Below, piece by piece: positions 44,264 to 51,983 of a stretch of DNA of 56,991 bases (position 1 is its first letter; every line of letters begins with the position of its first letter). Where the stretch lies: IMG/VR virus record IMGVR_UViG_3300025098_000048, positions 1 through 56,991 of that record. The stretch is one strand, 5' to 3'. Both the position numbers and the translations under genes were made by a program. The notes beneath the pieces were generated by a model. It was not told the DNA's origin. It ran no database searches and saw nothing but the letters and a program-made list of their open reading frames with translations. The stretch comes from a virus.

Positions 44264-44289
44264 AAAACCAGCGATAAGCTGGTTTTTTT
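44264..44289 (+). terminator. Strong terminator closing the envelope cassette
   Basis: AAAACCAGC (44264-44272) pairs perfectly with GCTGGTTTT (44278-44286) around a GATAA loop, and T residues follow. It closes the rightward tail-plus-envelope transcript. Confidence 0.9.
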
Positions 44290-44302
44290 ATGTTTGATGA
44301 TT

Positions 44303-44308
44303 TATAAT
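44303..44308 (+). promoter_or_regulatory. Putative -10 element for gene at 44349
   Basis: TATAAT lies about 40 bases before the ATG. The leader ends in GTATATAAGGAAAAAAA, very close to the leader of the gene at 53887, which suggests a shared unit. Confidence 0.4.
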
Positions 44309-44348
44309 GCGCACGTTTTACATATATATAAGTATATAAGGAAAAAAA

Positions 44349-44636
44349 ATGAATGCGTCATATAACATCACAGATATCAACGTTAGGTATTTACCAGAAG
44401 ATACATTTTTTGGCAGGTGTTTGAGTATTCAAAATTGTGGTAAAGGCAATATGTTTGTTTTAAAAATAGAACACATAATAGCTAAACGAAACTACAACAA
44501 GTATGAAAAGATAAAAGTTAAGTTAAACGACCCAGATAGTATTGTTTATTTTTTTAGCAATAACATCTTTAAAGAAAGCCATTTTTTTTATTTCAAATTA
44601 AATGAAATGGGTATTCATTCTATAACAAGAATATAA
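44349..44636 (+). CDS. Unknown small protein (95 aa)
   Basis: A small basic protein, beta-rich at the start (DTFFGRCLSIQNCGKGNMFV) with no recognised family. Its stop meets the stop of the leftward RuvC-like gene without a gap, so the two units converge. The AAGGAAAAAAA ribosome-binding site is good. Confidence 0.65.
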   Translation: MNASYNITDINVRYLPEDTFFGRCLSIQNCGKGNMFVLKIEHIIAKRNYNKYEKIKVKLNDPDSIVYFFSNNIFKESHFFYFKLNEMGIHSITRI

Positions 44637-45173
44637 CTATTTACTTAGCTTAATACCTGCTTTGCAAACAACATAAGCATCAGCCATATCATTTACCCAT
44701 TTTTCATAAACAACATTACCTTTGTTTTTACCTCTTGATAACACTTTTGTTTCAAATTTGTATCCACGTAAATCTTTTACAACCCATTTAATAACTTGTT
44801 CCTTTTTATCCTCTGTTTTAACTATTTTGATATTTAATGTTTTCCTACAAGTATTAACGTTTAAATAAACAGGCGTTAAACCTGTATGGTTATATGCTAT
44901 GAATGAAACAATGCCGTTAAATCTTGCAAGCTGTGATATTGTTTTAGCTGAAGATAAGCCTCTTGAAAAGCTTTGAAATATATCTTCGATGTATAGTTCA
45001 GTTATATCGTAATCTTCACATAGTTTTTTGATGTAGCTATTAACTCTATCAGCTTTATGAAAAAACTCTTTATCTTTACCTGTTTCTATTTTATCCATCA
45101 TAAAAAACTTATGATTTTTAAACAAGCAAACACCTATCATTGAAGTAGATACATCTAAACCAAGCTGAAACAT
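44637..45173 (-). CDS. RuvC-like Holliday junction resolvase family nuclease (178 aa)
   Basis: The RNase H fold is visible: Asp7 in QLGLDVSTSMIG, Glu63 in LYIEDIF and Asp162/Asp165 in NDMADAYVV make the metal site of RuvC-type resolvases. The length is near the usual 150-180 residues. The function would be to resolve recombination or branched replication DNA before packaging. It is the last gene of the leftward cluster at 44.6-46.8 kb. Confidence 0.8.
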   Translation of the reverse strand: MFQLGLDVSTSMIGVCLFKNHKFFMMDKIETGKDKEFFHKADRVNSYIKKLCEDYDITELYIEDIFQSFSRGLSSAKTISQLARFNGIVSFIAYNHTGLTPVYLNVNTCRKTLNIKIVKTEDKKEQVIKWVVKDLRGYKFETKVLSRGKNKGNVVYEKWVNDMADAYVVCKAGIKLSK

Positions 45174-45175
45174 TG

Positions 45176-45406
45176 TTATGAGGCTTCTTTTTCTTCAGAA
45201 ACTTCTTCTTGTGGCACTTCAGTTCTAAAACAAGCTAATGTTTCATAAATATGTGCGCTATCCTTAAGTGAAAATGCGCCTGCTTTTTGTGCAACAGTAA
45301 TAGCTGCAATCATAACATTAACTGCCTTAGCTTGCTCAGTTGTAATAAAAATTCCCTCTGCGGGTTGTGCTTTCATATTAATCTGTTGGCTATCTTCGAA
45401 ACTCAT
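45176..45406 (-). CDS. Unknown small protein (76 aa)
   Basis: The protein is mostly helical with an acidic C-terminal tail. It is encoded 2 bases upstream of the RuvC-like gene, so it is probably translated in the same unit. No motif is recognised. The ribosome-binding site is GAAAGGTAAAACAAC. Confidence 0.65.
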   Translation of the reverse strand: MSFEDSQQINMKAQPAEGIFITTEQAKAVNVMIAAITVAQKAGAFSLKDSAHIYETLACFRTEVPQEEVSEEKEAS

Positions 45407-45447
45407 GTTGTTTTACCTTTCAAGTAAATGTTTATTTTATTTTATTT

Positions 45448-46068
45448 CTATTTATTTTTTTGTTTAATGTTTTCTATTACAGAAACTAAATCTTTCTGCA
45501 AGTATTTTTCTTCTAATGAATATCCCGGTTTGCGCAATGTTAAATCATAATTTGCAGCAACATCTTCAAACCCTGTAATACCTTTGATGCAGTATCTTTT
45601 TTCATCTATCATACATATAAGGATTAACAGATCTGGCTTTTTATCTTTCTTAGCTTGATGAGCAGGTAAAATAAGTTTAGCTTTCATAGGCTTAGTTGTT
45701 GATTTTATTTCAACGCTGTAAGAATCGCCATTAAAAACAATATCAGTATCAAACCCATCTTCTTCAGCATCAGCTGAAACAGTTAAGAAAGCTTTTTTTG
45801 AAGGTTCATATCCATTTTCTTTTAGCCATTTTATAGTTGCTAACTCTGATAAGGCACCATCAATATCTCTTTGAGGATTAGCTTTTTTATTGCCCCAGTT
45901 AGATTTATAAGTTTTTAGTTTTCTATTATTTTGAAAACGTTTATGGCCTATTTTAGTAGCAAGTGCAACTTCAGTATCATCAAGCTCTATAATAAATTCA
46001 GCATAACGTTCAGATGCTATCCATTTTGAATATAGATTTTCTTTTATTTCTTGATGACGTCGATTCAT
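45448..46068 (-). CDS. PD-(D/E)XK-like nuclease (206 aa)
   Basis: Glu75 in GALSELATIKWL, Asp109 in DTDIVFNGD and Glu120-x-Lys122 in SYSVEIKSTT form the core pattern of PD-(D/E)XK nucleases, with a following KLILPAHQAKKDKKPDLLIL strand-helix. The frame is open to 46101 but the ATG at 46068 is chosen because it lies 1 base after the amidase stop. The likely role is DNA processing or host-DNA degradation. The exact substrate is unknown. Confidence 0.7.
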   Translation of the reverse strand: MNRRHQEIKENLYSKWIASERYAEFIIELDDTEVALATKIGHKRFQNNRKLKTYKSNWGNKKANPQRDIDGALSELATIKWLKENGYEPSKKAFLTVSADAEEDGFDTDIVFNGDSYSVEIKSTTKPMKAKLILPAHQAKKDKKPDLLILICMIDEKRYCIKGITGFEDVAANYDLTLRKPGYSLEEKYLQKDLVSVIENIKQKNK

Positions 46069-46069
46069 T

Positions 46070-46846
46070 TTAGCAGCTGCTTTCTTTACCCCACAAATCA
46101 CCTAACCAAGGTGCAACATCATATTTTTGTTTGCTTAAGTTATGATGGCCAACAACAGAATAGTTTGTTGCTTCTTTAATACCTAAAACTTCATCAGAAT
46201 CTAACATAGGTTTTTCTTCTAAATCCATAATCATTCGTAAATCATTAATAAACTCATTAGTAATATCAGCTATTTCTGGGCATAACGAAACAACTTGTCG
46301 AGGCCCTCTTGAAGAAGGGTTAGGAACCATTTCTGCTGAAGGATGAAATACTCTTGTTTTAGCAATATGCTTTTCTACAGGGCTTTGGCAAATATCTAAC
46401 CCGATTGAATAACCATTAAACTTACCAGCGTGATACGAAACTAAACCTGTATCTAACCATTGGCTTACCTCAAAACGTTTTTCATTCGGATCATAACCAA
46501 TACCAAAATGGCTTGATACGTGCCGTGATTTAGTATTGTAAAAAATCATATAGCAATGTTTTACGTTTAAACCACCCCAATGAGCACAAATAGTATCAGC
46601 TTTACCTTTTCGCATCCTCCAGTTTTTTGTGCCATCAGGAAGTTGAAAAAGCGAATCTTTATGATCCACAACATAGCTTGCGCCAGGGATAGGAACAATT
46701 TCACCCATATGAGCAATAACTGGGCCACCAAAGTATTTTTCTGCTGCTGCTAATGAGTTTTTACCAAATACACCATCAGATGCAACACCTATTTCTTTTT
46801 GTAGGTTTTTTACATAAATCTTGTTTCTATTTACCAGTTCAAACAT
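46070..46846 (-). CDS. N-acetylmuramoyl-L-alanine amidase (endolysin) (258 aa)
   Basis: This enzyme cuts the bond between muramic acid and the stem peptide. Residues 1-40 look like a peptidoglycan-binding domain (YVKNLQKEIGVASDGVFGKN). Then the amidase_2/T7-lysozyme-like domain has zinc ligands His89 (AHWGG) and His234 (VGHHNLSKQKYDVAPW), with Asp243 in place of Cys as in many family members, and His139. There is no signal peptide, so it probably needs a holin to reach the wall. A promoter-like motif in reverse orientation lies just upstream. Confidence 0.88.
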   Translation of the reverse strand: MFELVNRNKIYVKNLQKEIGVASDGVFGKNSLAAAEKYFGGPVIAHMGEIVPIPGASYVVDHKDSLFQLPDGTKNWRMRKGKADTICAHWGGLNVKHCYMIFYNTKSRHVSSHFGIGYDPNEKRFEVSQWLDTGLVSYHAGKFNGYSIGLDICQSPVEKHIAKTRVFHPSAEMVPNPSSRGPRQVVSLCPEIADITNEFINDLRMIMDLEEKPMLDSDEVLGIKEATNYSVVGHHNLSKQKYDVAPWLGDLWGKESSC

Positions 46847-47782
46847 TGTTTATCTTTCATTTTATCTTATATAGTATATATATCTTTCATTGTAGCAATT
46901 ATATAAAAAAAGTTAATATAATACAAAAAAAAAGTTAATATAATGTGTTTAGTTATGTTTTGAGCATATTAAAAACTTAAAAACTTAAATAAACACGACG
47001 TTAAATCAGATTTAATCTTTGCCCTTTAGTGAATATGTTTTAATGTATTTTAAGTAAAAATAAAACAGACGTTAATCTGCATATCTGAAATGTTATTGTT
47101 TTGTTATTCTGATAGGTGTAATAAATAACTGGTTATTATTTGCCTGAAAATGTATTGTTGTTTCTTTGAGTTTAGTAATCTTCTTAGAGTTTTTAGATTG
47201 CTTTTTTATTGAAAATGATTTAGCAGATTTTATTTACAACTTTTTAAAAATATTTTTTTTATTTTTTTTGTATGCTGAAAGTGTATGTATAATCATACTT
47301 TATTTAGTTTTAGAACTTTAGTAGAAAAAATAAATTGTAGTTTTTTGATTTTTTAGATATAGTTATCTTTGCCTACCTACCTACCACCACCCAAACAAAA
47401 ACAGATAAACAGTTCATTTAAATTCCATTCGTTACACTCATTACATTTAAATAAACATATTATTATTACTTTTACTCCACTCACTTCGTTCGTTACATAA
47501 AAGATAATATAATATATCAGGGTTCATCAACTAATAAAAAAAGCTCTGCGAGGGTTCCCCCGCTAGTTCATACAGTTATACAGATCTTCTAATATACTAA
47601 TCTACTATAGATACTAATATACTTTCAGTTAGTTATAACTATAACTTTAGTAATCTGAAATATATAATTTGTAATTTTTAATATAATATCTTAAAATAGT
47701 TTTACTAAAACAAGTTTATTACTAAGTTAGAGAATACTTATACTAAACTAATCTATAATATTTCAGAAAGTTATATACAAAG
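46847..47782. other. 936-base divergent AT-rich non-coding region (possible origin)
   Basis: No coding frame is supported between the leftward amidase cluster and the rightward PhoH cluster. The stretch holds many repeats: two AAAAAAAGTTAATATAAT units, paired AAAACTTA units near 46971, ACGACGTTAAA and CAGACGTTAATC (46995 and 47067), two CATTTAAAT palindromic units (47414 and 47444), a CCTA microsatellite (47371-47384), a GC-rich hairpin GCGAGGGTTCCCCCGC (47548-47563), direct repeats CTAATATACT (47589 and 47614) and the palindrome AGTTATAACT (47631). The position and composition suit an origin of replication or a large regulatory region. This is inference. Confidence 0.45.
46872..46884 (-). 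promoter_or_regulatory. Reverse promoter motif for amidase operon
   Basis: On the minus strand the sequence reads GATATATATACTA, a copy of the recurrent motif, 26 bases before the amidase start. Farther upstream, two direct copies of AAAAAAAGTTAATATAAT (46905-46922 and 46927-46944 on the plus strand) lie next to it. Confidence 0.55.
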
Positions 47783-48166
47783 ATGGAACTTGATTTTAAT
47801 AAAATACTAAGCACTAAAGAAACTACAGAAACAGTAAATTTAGAAGATAACAAAGTATCATATTTAGATTTACTTGATACTTTATTTGAAAAATATGAGT
47901 GGTTCAAAAACAGATTTCATAATATGGATCCTCAGCATCAGAATGGTTTTAAGTTATCTTTAGATAATACAAACTCTATAGCACATCACTTAGATTTAAT
48001 TTTCAGTAAGAACTTATCTAAAGATGGTAAAACATTACCTTTAAATACTTGGCGACTAAAGAAACTTGAATACAGATTATTTATGATGCTTGGTGTGCCT
48101 GATGAAGGTGATTGTATCGAACCTGTAAATGATTTGATTTTGCCAGCAGGTATGGAACTCAAATAA
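47783..48166 (+). CDS. Unknown protein (127 aa)
   Basis: A helical protein with a charged, Leu-rich sequence (YLDLLDTLFEKYEWFKNRFH). No family is recognised. The ribosome-binding site is weak. Its stop meets the stop of the leftward gene 48167-48352. It is the first gene of the right-hand cluster after the non-coding region. Confidence 0.65.
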   Translation: MELDFNKILSTKETTETVNLEDNKVSYLDLLDTLFEKYEWFKNRFHNMDPQHQNGFKLSLDNTNSIAHHLDLIFSKNLSKDGKTLPLNTWRLKKLEYRLFMMLGVPDEGDCIEPVNDLILPAGMELK

Positions 48167-48352
48167 CTATAAATCTATTTCAAAGTTATTATCATCAGAG
48201 TTTAAATCTATGATTATTACTCTTTTAGGTTCTTTAGTAATTTTAGGTTCCACAGGCTCTCTAACTTCAGGTAAAGGCAACTCTAAATAGGGTCGTTCTT
48301 CACATTCAGATTGTTTTTTTTGAATATCTTGAATAATTAGCTCATCATACAT
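48167..48352 (-). CDS. Small Pro/Glu-rich protein (61 aa)
   Basis: A short protein with a Pro/Glu-rich middle (ELPLPEVREPVEPKITKEPK) and a hydrophobic-acidic end. It has a strong AAAGGAG ribosome-binding site and is in the opposite direction from its neighbours. No function is visible. Confidence 0.6.
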   Translation of the reverse strand: MYDELIIQDIQKKQSECEERPYLELPLPEVREPVEPKITKEPKRVIIIDLNSDDNNFEIDL

Positions 48353-48395
48353 TTTAAAACTCCTTTATTAATAACTATAAAAGAAAAAGCTTTAT

Positions 48396-48406
48396 AATAT
48401 ATAATA
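48396..48406 (+). promoter_or_regulatory. Putative promoter of phoH gene
   Basis: AATATATAATA matches the recurrent motif and lies 22-32 bases before the PhoH ATG. A strong AAGAAGGAGA ribosome-binding site follows. Confidence 0.45.
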
Positions 48407-48427
48407 AAACAAAGAAGGAGAAAATGT

Positions 48428-49723
48428 ATGAATGAAATTGAATCTAATCTTAAACAAAAATGCGTAATCATTGATACGTCAGTATTACTATACGATGCAC
48501 AATCAATATACAACTTTGGTTCTAACGATATTTACCTCCCTTTCGCAGTTTTAGAGGAGCTTGATAAGAAGAAAACTGAAGCAGGTTCTATTGGTGAAAA
48601 CGCAAGATTTATAAACCGTTTATTAGATAAGCTAAGAGCAGAAGGCCCTCTTCACGAAGGTGTTCCGTTTAACGACGTTAAGCTCACAGTTCTTACTAAT
48701 ATAAAACTATGTGATGAGTTAGAAGAGGAAAACAACGATAACGTCATATTATCTGCTGCTTTATTTGTAAGCGAGCAATATGATTATAACAAAGTTAAGC
48801 TGATAACTAAAGATATTAACCTAAGAGTTAAATCAGATGTATTAGGCATTATTTCAGCAGATTACTATGCTAATTACGAAGGTTTAGATACACAGTGGAG
48901 TGGTTGGAGAAAAGTAGATACAGTTTCTAAAGAGCAGATTGATGAGCTATATAAAAAAGGTTCATTACAAACAAAAGAAAAATATTATCAAAATGAGTTT
49001 CTTGTTTTAGAAAGTGAATCAAATACAGCTTTAGGGCAATACAAAGGTGGTAAGATTATTCTTGTATCATCAAAAGATGCTTGCCATAAAGAAACTGGTT
49101 GCACTCCTAAAAATAAAGAACAACAGTTTGCCTTACATACATTAACTGATGATGATATACCTATGATTACTTTAACAGGTTTGCCCGGAAGTGGTAAAAC
49201 ATTCTTATCATTTATGGCTGGTATTAAACTTGTTTCTGATGGAGCTTATGCTCGTATTATTTATACAAGGCCTATTACAACAGTTGGTAAATCATTAGGA
49301 TTTCTACCCGGTGATATCGAAGAGAAATGGGCACCTTACTTAGCACCTATTGAAGATAACTTTAGAAATGCATTTGGTGATCTAACATATTTCAGTTTAA
49401 TGCGTGAAAAAGGGCAGATTGATATCTCTCCGATTAGTTATATGCGAGGTAGAAGTTTTAAAAACTGCTATATCATTGTTGATGAAGCACAAAACTGCAC
49501 ACCACACGAACTGAAAACTATTATTACTCGTATGGCAGAAAATTCGAAGCTCATACTTTGCGGTGATACCAAACAAATAGATGATGTTTATATGAATGAA
49601 AGCTCTAATGGCTTATCAATCATACAAGGTAAGTTTCAAAACTCCAATCTATCAGCCCACGTTAAATTTACAAAGGGTTATAGAAGTAGGTTGGCAACAG
49701 AAGCTGATAGAATATTAGAATAG
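48428..49723 (+). CDS. phoH: PIN-PhoH family protein (ATPase/RNase) (431 aa)
   Basis: Residues 10-150 form a PIN-type nuclease domain with Asp16 (CVIIDTSVLL), Glu44 (VLEELDKKK) and Asp129 (ITKDINLR). The C-terminal half is a PhoH P-loop ATPase with Walker A GLPGSGKT (251-258) and Walker B IIVDEAQN (349-356). The two-domain form is like PhoH2 proteins, which have RNA helicase and RNase activity in mycobacteria. In phages PhoH is common, possibly for stress metabolism or RNA control. An ATG 4 bases upstream is out of frame and stops at once, so the start is at 48428. Confidence 0.88.
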   Translation: MNEIESNLKQKCVIIDTSVLLYDAQSIYNFGSNDIYLPFAVLEELDKKKTEAGSIGENARFINRLLDKLRAEGPLHEGVPFNDVKLTVLTNIKLCDELEEENNDNVILSAALFVSEQYDYNKVKLITKDINLRVKSDVLGIISADYYANYEGLDTQWSGWRKVDTVSKEQIDELYKKGSLQTKEKYYQNEFLVLESESNTALGQYKGGKIILVSSKDACHKETGCTPKNKEQQFALHTLTDDDIPMITLTGLPGSGKTFLSFMAGIKLVSDGAYARIIYTRPITTVGKSLGFLPGDIEEKWAPYLAPIEDNFRNAFGDLTYFSLMREKGQIDISPISYMRGRSFKNCYIIVDEAQNCTPHELKTIITRMAENSKLILCGDTKQIDDVYMNESSNGLSIIQGKFQNSNLSAHVKFTKGYRSRLATEADRILE

Positions 49724-49789
49724 ATAACGACGTTGATTCACGTTAAAACAACAAAGCTTATATGATAAAACATATTAGAGGAAAAAACA

Positions 49790-49885
49790 ATGAAAACAGA
49801 AGATAAAATAGTATTAAGAGTTTCACTAACATATTTTTTATGTTTTTTAACTCCCGCGTTAATAAATTCACTTTCTTGTGTATAG
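49790..49885 (+). CDS. Possible 31-aa membrane peptide
   Basis: A short frame follows a good ribosome-binding site (TTAGAGGAAAAAACA). It encodes MKTEDKIVLRVSLTYFLCFL and a hydrophobic tail. The leader is like those of other small genes here. A reverse frame at 49738-49965 overlaps but lacks a ribosome-binding site. It may be a remnant of a longer gene. Confidence 0.35.
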   Translation: MKTEDKIVLRVSLTYFLCFLTPALINSLSCV

Positions 49886-50021
49886 TTATAATATATCAAA
49901 CTGCTAAAGGTAAAGCTTTCTAAAACATCACGCTTTTTCAATGGTTCAAACTCTTCGTAAGCCACCTGAAAACAATTATTTTAGTATTAGTTTAAAAAAG
50001 TTTTATCTTTGGTAGTTTTTT

Positions 50022-50030
50022 TGTTATAAT
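50022..50030 (+). promoter_or_regulatory. Extended -10 promoter for small RNA
   Basis: TGTTATAAT is an extended -10 element. Transcription would start about 7 bases downstream, near 50037, just before the hairpin unit. The upstream part of the gap (49886-50020) is AT-rich with nothing else recognised. Confidence 0.5.
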
Positions 50031-50036
50031 GTATAT

Positions 50037-50122
50037 GGATTTAAAGGCGCTCACCTTTAAGTTCTCCTAAGATAATTTTGTTATTTGAAAGGCGCTGGTT
50101 AATCACTGGCGCCTTTTTTTTT
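50037..50122 (+). ncRNA. Candidate ~85-nt small RNA or attenuator
   Basis: A promoter, a hairpin (TTAAAGG/CCTTTAA, 50041-50060), an unpaired stretch with TTCTCCTA (50062-50069), and a terminator form a compact unit. The direct repeat AAAGGCGCT occurs at 50043 and 50088, so the first hairpin and the terminator could compete for GCGCCTTT. This allows an attenuator role for the downstream SSB-like gene. TTCTCCTA is complementary to TAGGAGA(A), the ribosome-binding site of many late genes here. Confidence 0.5.
50088..50122 (+). terminator. Terminator with AAAGGCGC stem
   Basis: AAAGGCGC (50088-50095) pairs with GCGCCTTT (50109-50116), followed by a T-run to 50122. It ends the small RNA before the SSB-like gene. 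Confidence 0.85.
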
Positions 50123-50247
50123 GCTTATTTCTAAACTTTTTTAACTTTTTAAGCATTTATTTTGTATTTATTTAACAAAAGTAATATAATTCATAATGTA
50201 AGTAATACTTATAAAAGAAAAACAAAAATCATTTAAAAGGAGAACAA

Positions 50248-50787
50248 ATGAGCGTTGATTTAAACCAAATGTTAAACACATACAAAAAAGAAAACGAAAC
50301 CCCACGACTAACATATATTCGTTCGGGTAAATACATTGCAGAGATTGAAAGTTTTACAACTACACCTGATAAAAACAATAAGCCTTGCTTTTTGGTTGGG
50401 TTTAAGATCTGCGCATTGCATTCAAAAGCATCTTCACACGATGTTGGTGATATTGTTTATTGGAAGAGAAGCATTAACAAGTTCAATATTAGAAGCCTTG
50501 ATGAAATAACTAAAGCTTTAAATATTGATACAGATACAACAGATTTAAATAATCTGTTTGACGATGAAAAATCTGGTGAAAAAGGCATTGGCTACGGAAA
50601 GAAACTAATCGTTGAGCTATTTAGGCCTGAAGGTAAGCAGTTTGATGAAACTAAGTTTTTGGAATATGATTTATCATCACAATCCTTCAGTAAGAACTTA
50701 GATTTGGCAAAAAAGTTAGCAGATATAAAAAAAAAGCAAGTTAAAAAAGAGTTTAGCATAGGCGACGAAGAAGTGGTTCCATTTTAG
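50248..50787 (+). CDS. SSB-like single-stranded DNA-binding protein (179 aa)
   Basis: The N-terminal 130 residues are beta-rich, like the DUF669-type phage family (SGKYIAEIESFTTTPDKNNK, then PCFLVGFKICALHSKASSHD). The C terminus is acidic and ends in GDEEVVPF, like the acidic tip ending in PF by which SSB proteins recruit partners. It is likely a replication or recombination ssDNA-binding protein. The ribosome-binding site AAAAGGAGAACAA is strong. Confidence 0.65.
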   Translation: MSVDLNQMLNTYKKENETPRLTYIRSGKYIAEIESFTTTPDKNNKPCFLVGFKICALHSKASSHDVGDIVYWKRSINKFNIRSLDEITKALNIDTDTTDLNNLFDDEKSGEKGIGYGKKLIVELFRPEGKQFDETKFLEYDLSSQSFSKNLDLAKKLADIKKKQVKKEFSIGDEEVVPF

Positions 50788-50798
50788 AAAGGATATAA

Positions 50799-51392
50799 AT
50801 GATAAACGCTAATAAAATATATATTGAAAATAATAAAAAAGGCAAAAGCCCAGGCCAGTGGTTAATGCTGAAAGATACTAAAAAGCTTCTAAAGCTACAT
50901 GATTTTCAGCATACTAAAGAAGAAGAGGGTGATTACTTATTTGATGAGCAGTTAGCGTTTCATTATGAATATCATTTAAACCCTTTGATAGCTCATAACA
51001 TTAAAACAGAAGTTAAATCAGATATACCAGAAGTTAAACCTGATGTTGATTATTCTGATTTATTTAAAACGCTTTTCGTTGAAATAAGTGATGCAACAAT
51101 CAGAACAAACTTTATTCAACAGTTAGAATCGATTTCTAATATGAGTATCGATGCAATGATAAGAAATGCAACCGGGCCAATGCAACACATTATCAGTTTA
51201 TCAAAAGCTTTTGATTCAACCCTACAACTAAGATTAGCAGGAATGAATCAGCTTAAGAATAAAGCAAGAGCTGCTGCACAACACATACCTATACTACTAT
51301 TTAGTTCAGGTGAAACAATTTTTGAAGATAGCAAATTTGAATATTACATCAATAAAGCTAACGTTTTATCTAAAAGAGGAAAACAGATATGA
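50799..51392 (+). CDS. Unknown protein (197 aa)
   Basis: The protein is soluble and mixed, with a helical second half (MQHIISLSKAFDSTLQLRLA). It follows the SSB-like gene after 11 bases and overlaps the next start, so it is part of the same operon. No family is recognised. A replication accessory role is only suggested by neighbourhood. Confidence 0.65.
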   Translation: MINANKIYIENNKKGKSPGQWLMLKDTKKLLKLHDFQHTKEEEGDYLFDEQLAFHYEYHLNPLIAHNIKTEVKSDIPEVKPDVDYSDLFKTLFVEISDATIRTNFIQQLESISNMSIDAMIRNATGPMQHIISLSKAFDSTLQLRLAGMNQLKNKARAAAQHIPILLFSSGETIFEDSKFEYYINKANVLSKRGKQI

Positions 51393-51613
51393 GTGAAATA
51401 CAAAATAAAGATAAACTATTTTTAGCATATGCTGATTTACAAAGAAACCTTAACGAAAGTTCTGTAGATTTAGAAAAGCTTTGCATTAAAGGTAATATTA
51501 CAAGTGCAAGAGATTTGCGACGTTTTCTAAGAGAAATGAAACAGATTACAACTAAAGCTATTGATATTACAAAAAAAATCGAAGCTGAAAACAGAGAGAT
51601 AAAGAAAGGTTAA
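51389..51613 (+). CDS. Small helical protein (74 aa)
   Basis: It is almost fully helical and charged, with coiled-coil potential. The ATG overlaps the preceding stop. No function is recognised. Confidence 0.65.
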   Translation: MSEIQNKDKLFLAYADLQRNLNESSVDLEKLCIKGNITSARDLRRFLREMKQITTKAIDITKKIEAENREIKKG

Positions 51614-51616
51614 GTT

Positions 51617-51982
51617 ATGAGCCCATTGATTTCAGAAGTTGCATTAAGTTTTTTAAAAGATGCAAAAAATCAAAGAACAATTATTCTTGTGCTGAGCGGA
51701 ATACTCGCTTTTGGTTTTGGCTATTGGTCGAAACATTGCCCACCTAAATCAGTTGTATGCAAAGCAGAAGAAAAACTAATATTAGGATTAACTGCTGAGG
51801 TAGCAGGAAAAGATGCAACAAGAATAGAACAACTAAGAAAACAAAAAGATGCAGATAGATTAGTTTGTGATGAACGAGTTGAAACTGCAAAAGATTCGCA
51901 AAGAGCATCAAACGATTTTCTCGAATGCTCTGATATCTGCGTTATGTATTCTCAATGTGAAGAACAAGGAAGATGTAGGTAA
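51617..51982 (+). CDS. Membrane-anchored protein, spanin-like (121 aa)
   Basis: A single N-terminal membrane helix (about residues 22-38, IILVLSGILAFGFGYW) is followed by a charged, helical segment and several Cys. This is the topology of an inner-membrane spanin (Rz). The neighbouring gene encodes an exported protein, so the two could be a spanin pair. The classical nested layout is absent and the sequence is not diagnostic. Confidence 0.5.
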   Translation: MSPLISEVALSFLKDAKNQRTIILVLSGILAFGFGYWSKHCPPKSVVCKAEEKLILGLTAEVAGKDATRIEQLRKQKDADRLVCDERVETAKDSQRASNDFLECSDICVMYSQCEEQGRCR

Positions 51983-51983
51983 T

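Noticed and set aside
47371-47384. CCTA microsatellite as a telomere-like element
   Set aside because: There are only about three units inside a non-coding region, and no nearby terminus or hairpin is seen.
49738-49965. A 75-codon leftward frame
   Set aside because: It starts only at a GTG without a ribosome-binding site, a stop lies five codons before it, and it overlaps a better supported rightward start at 49790. It could be a decayed gene.
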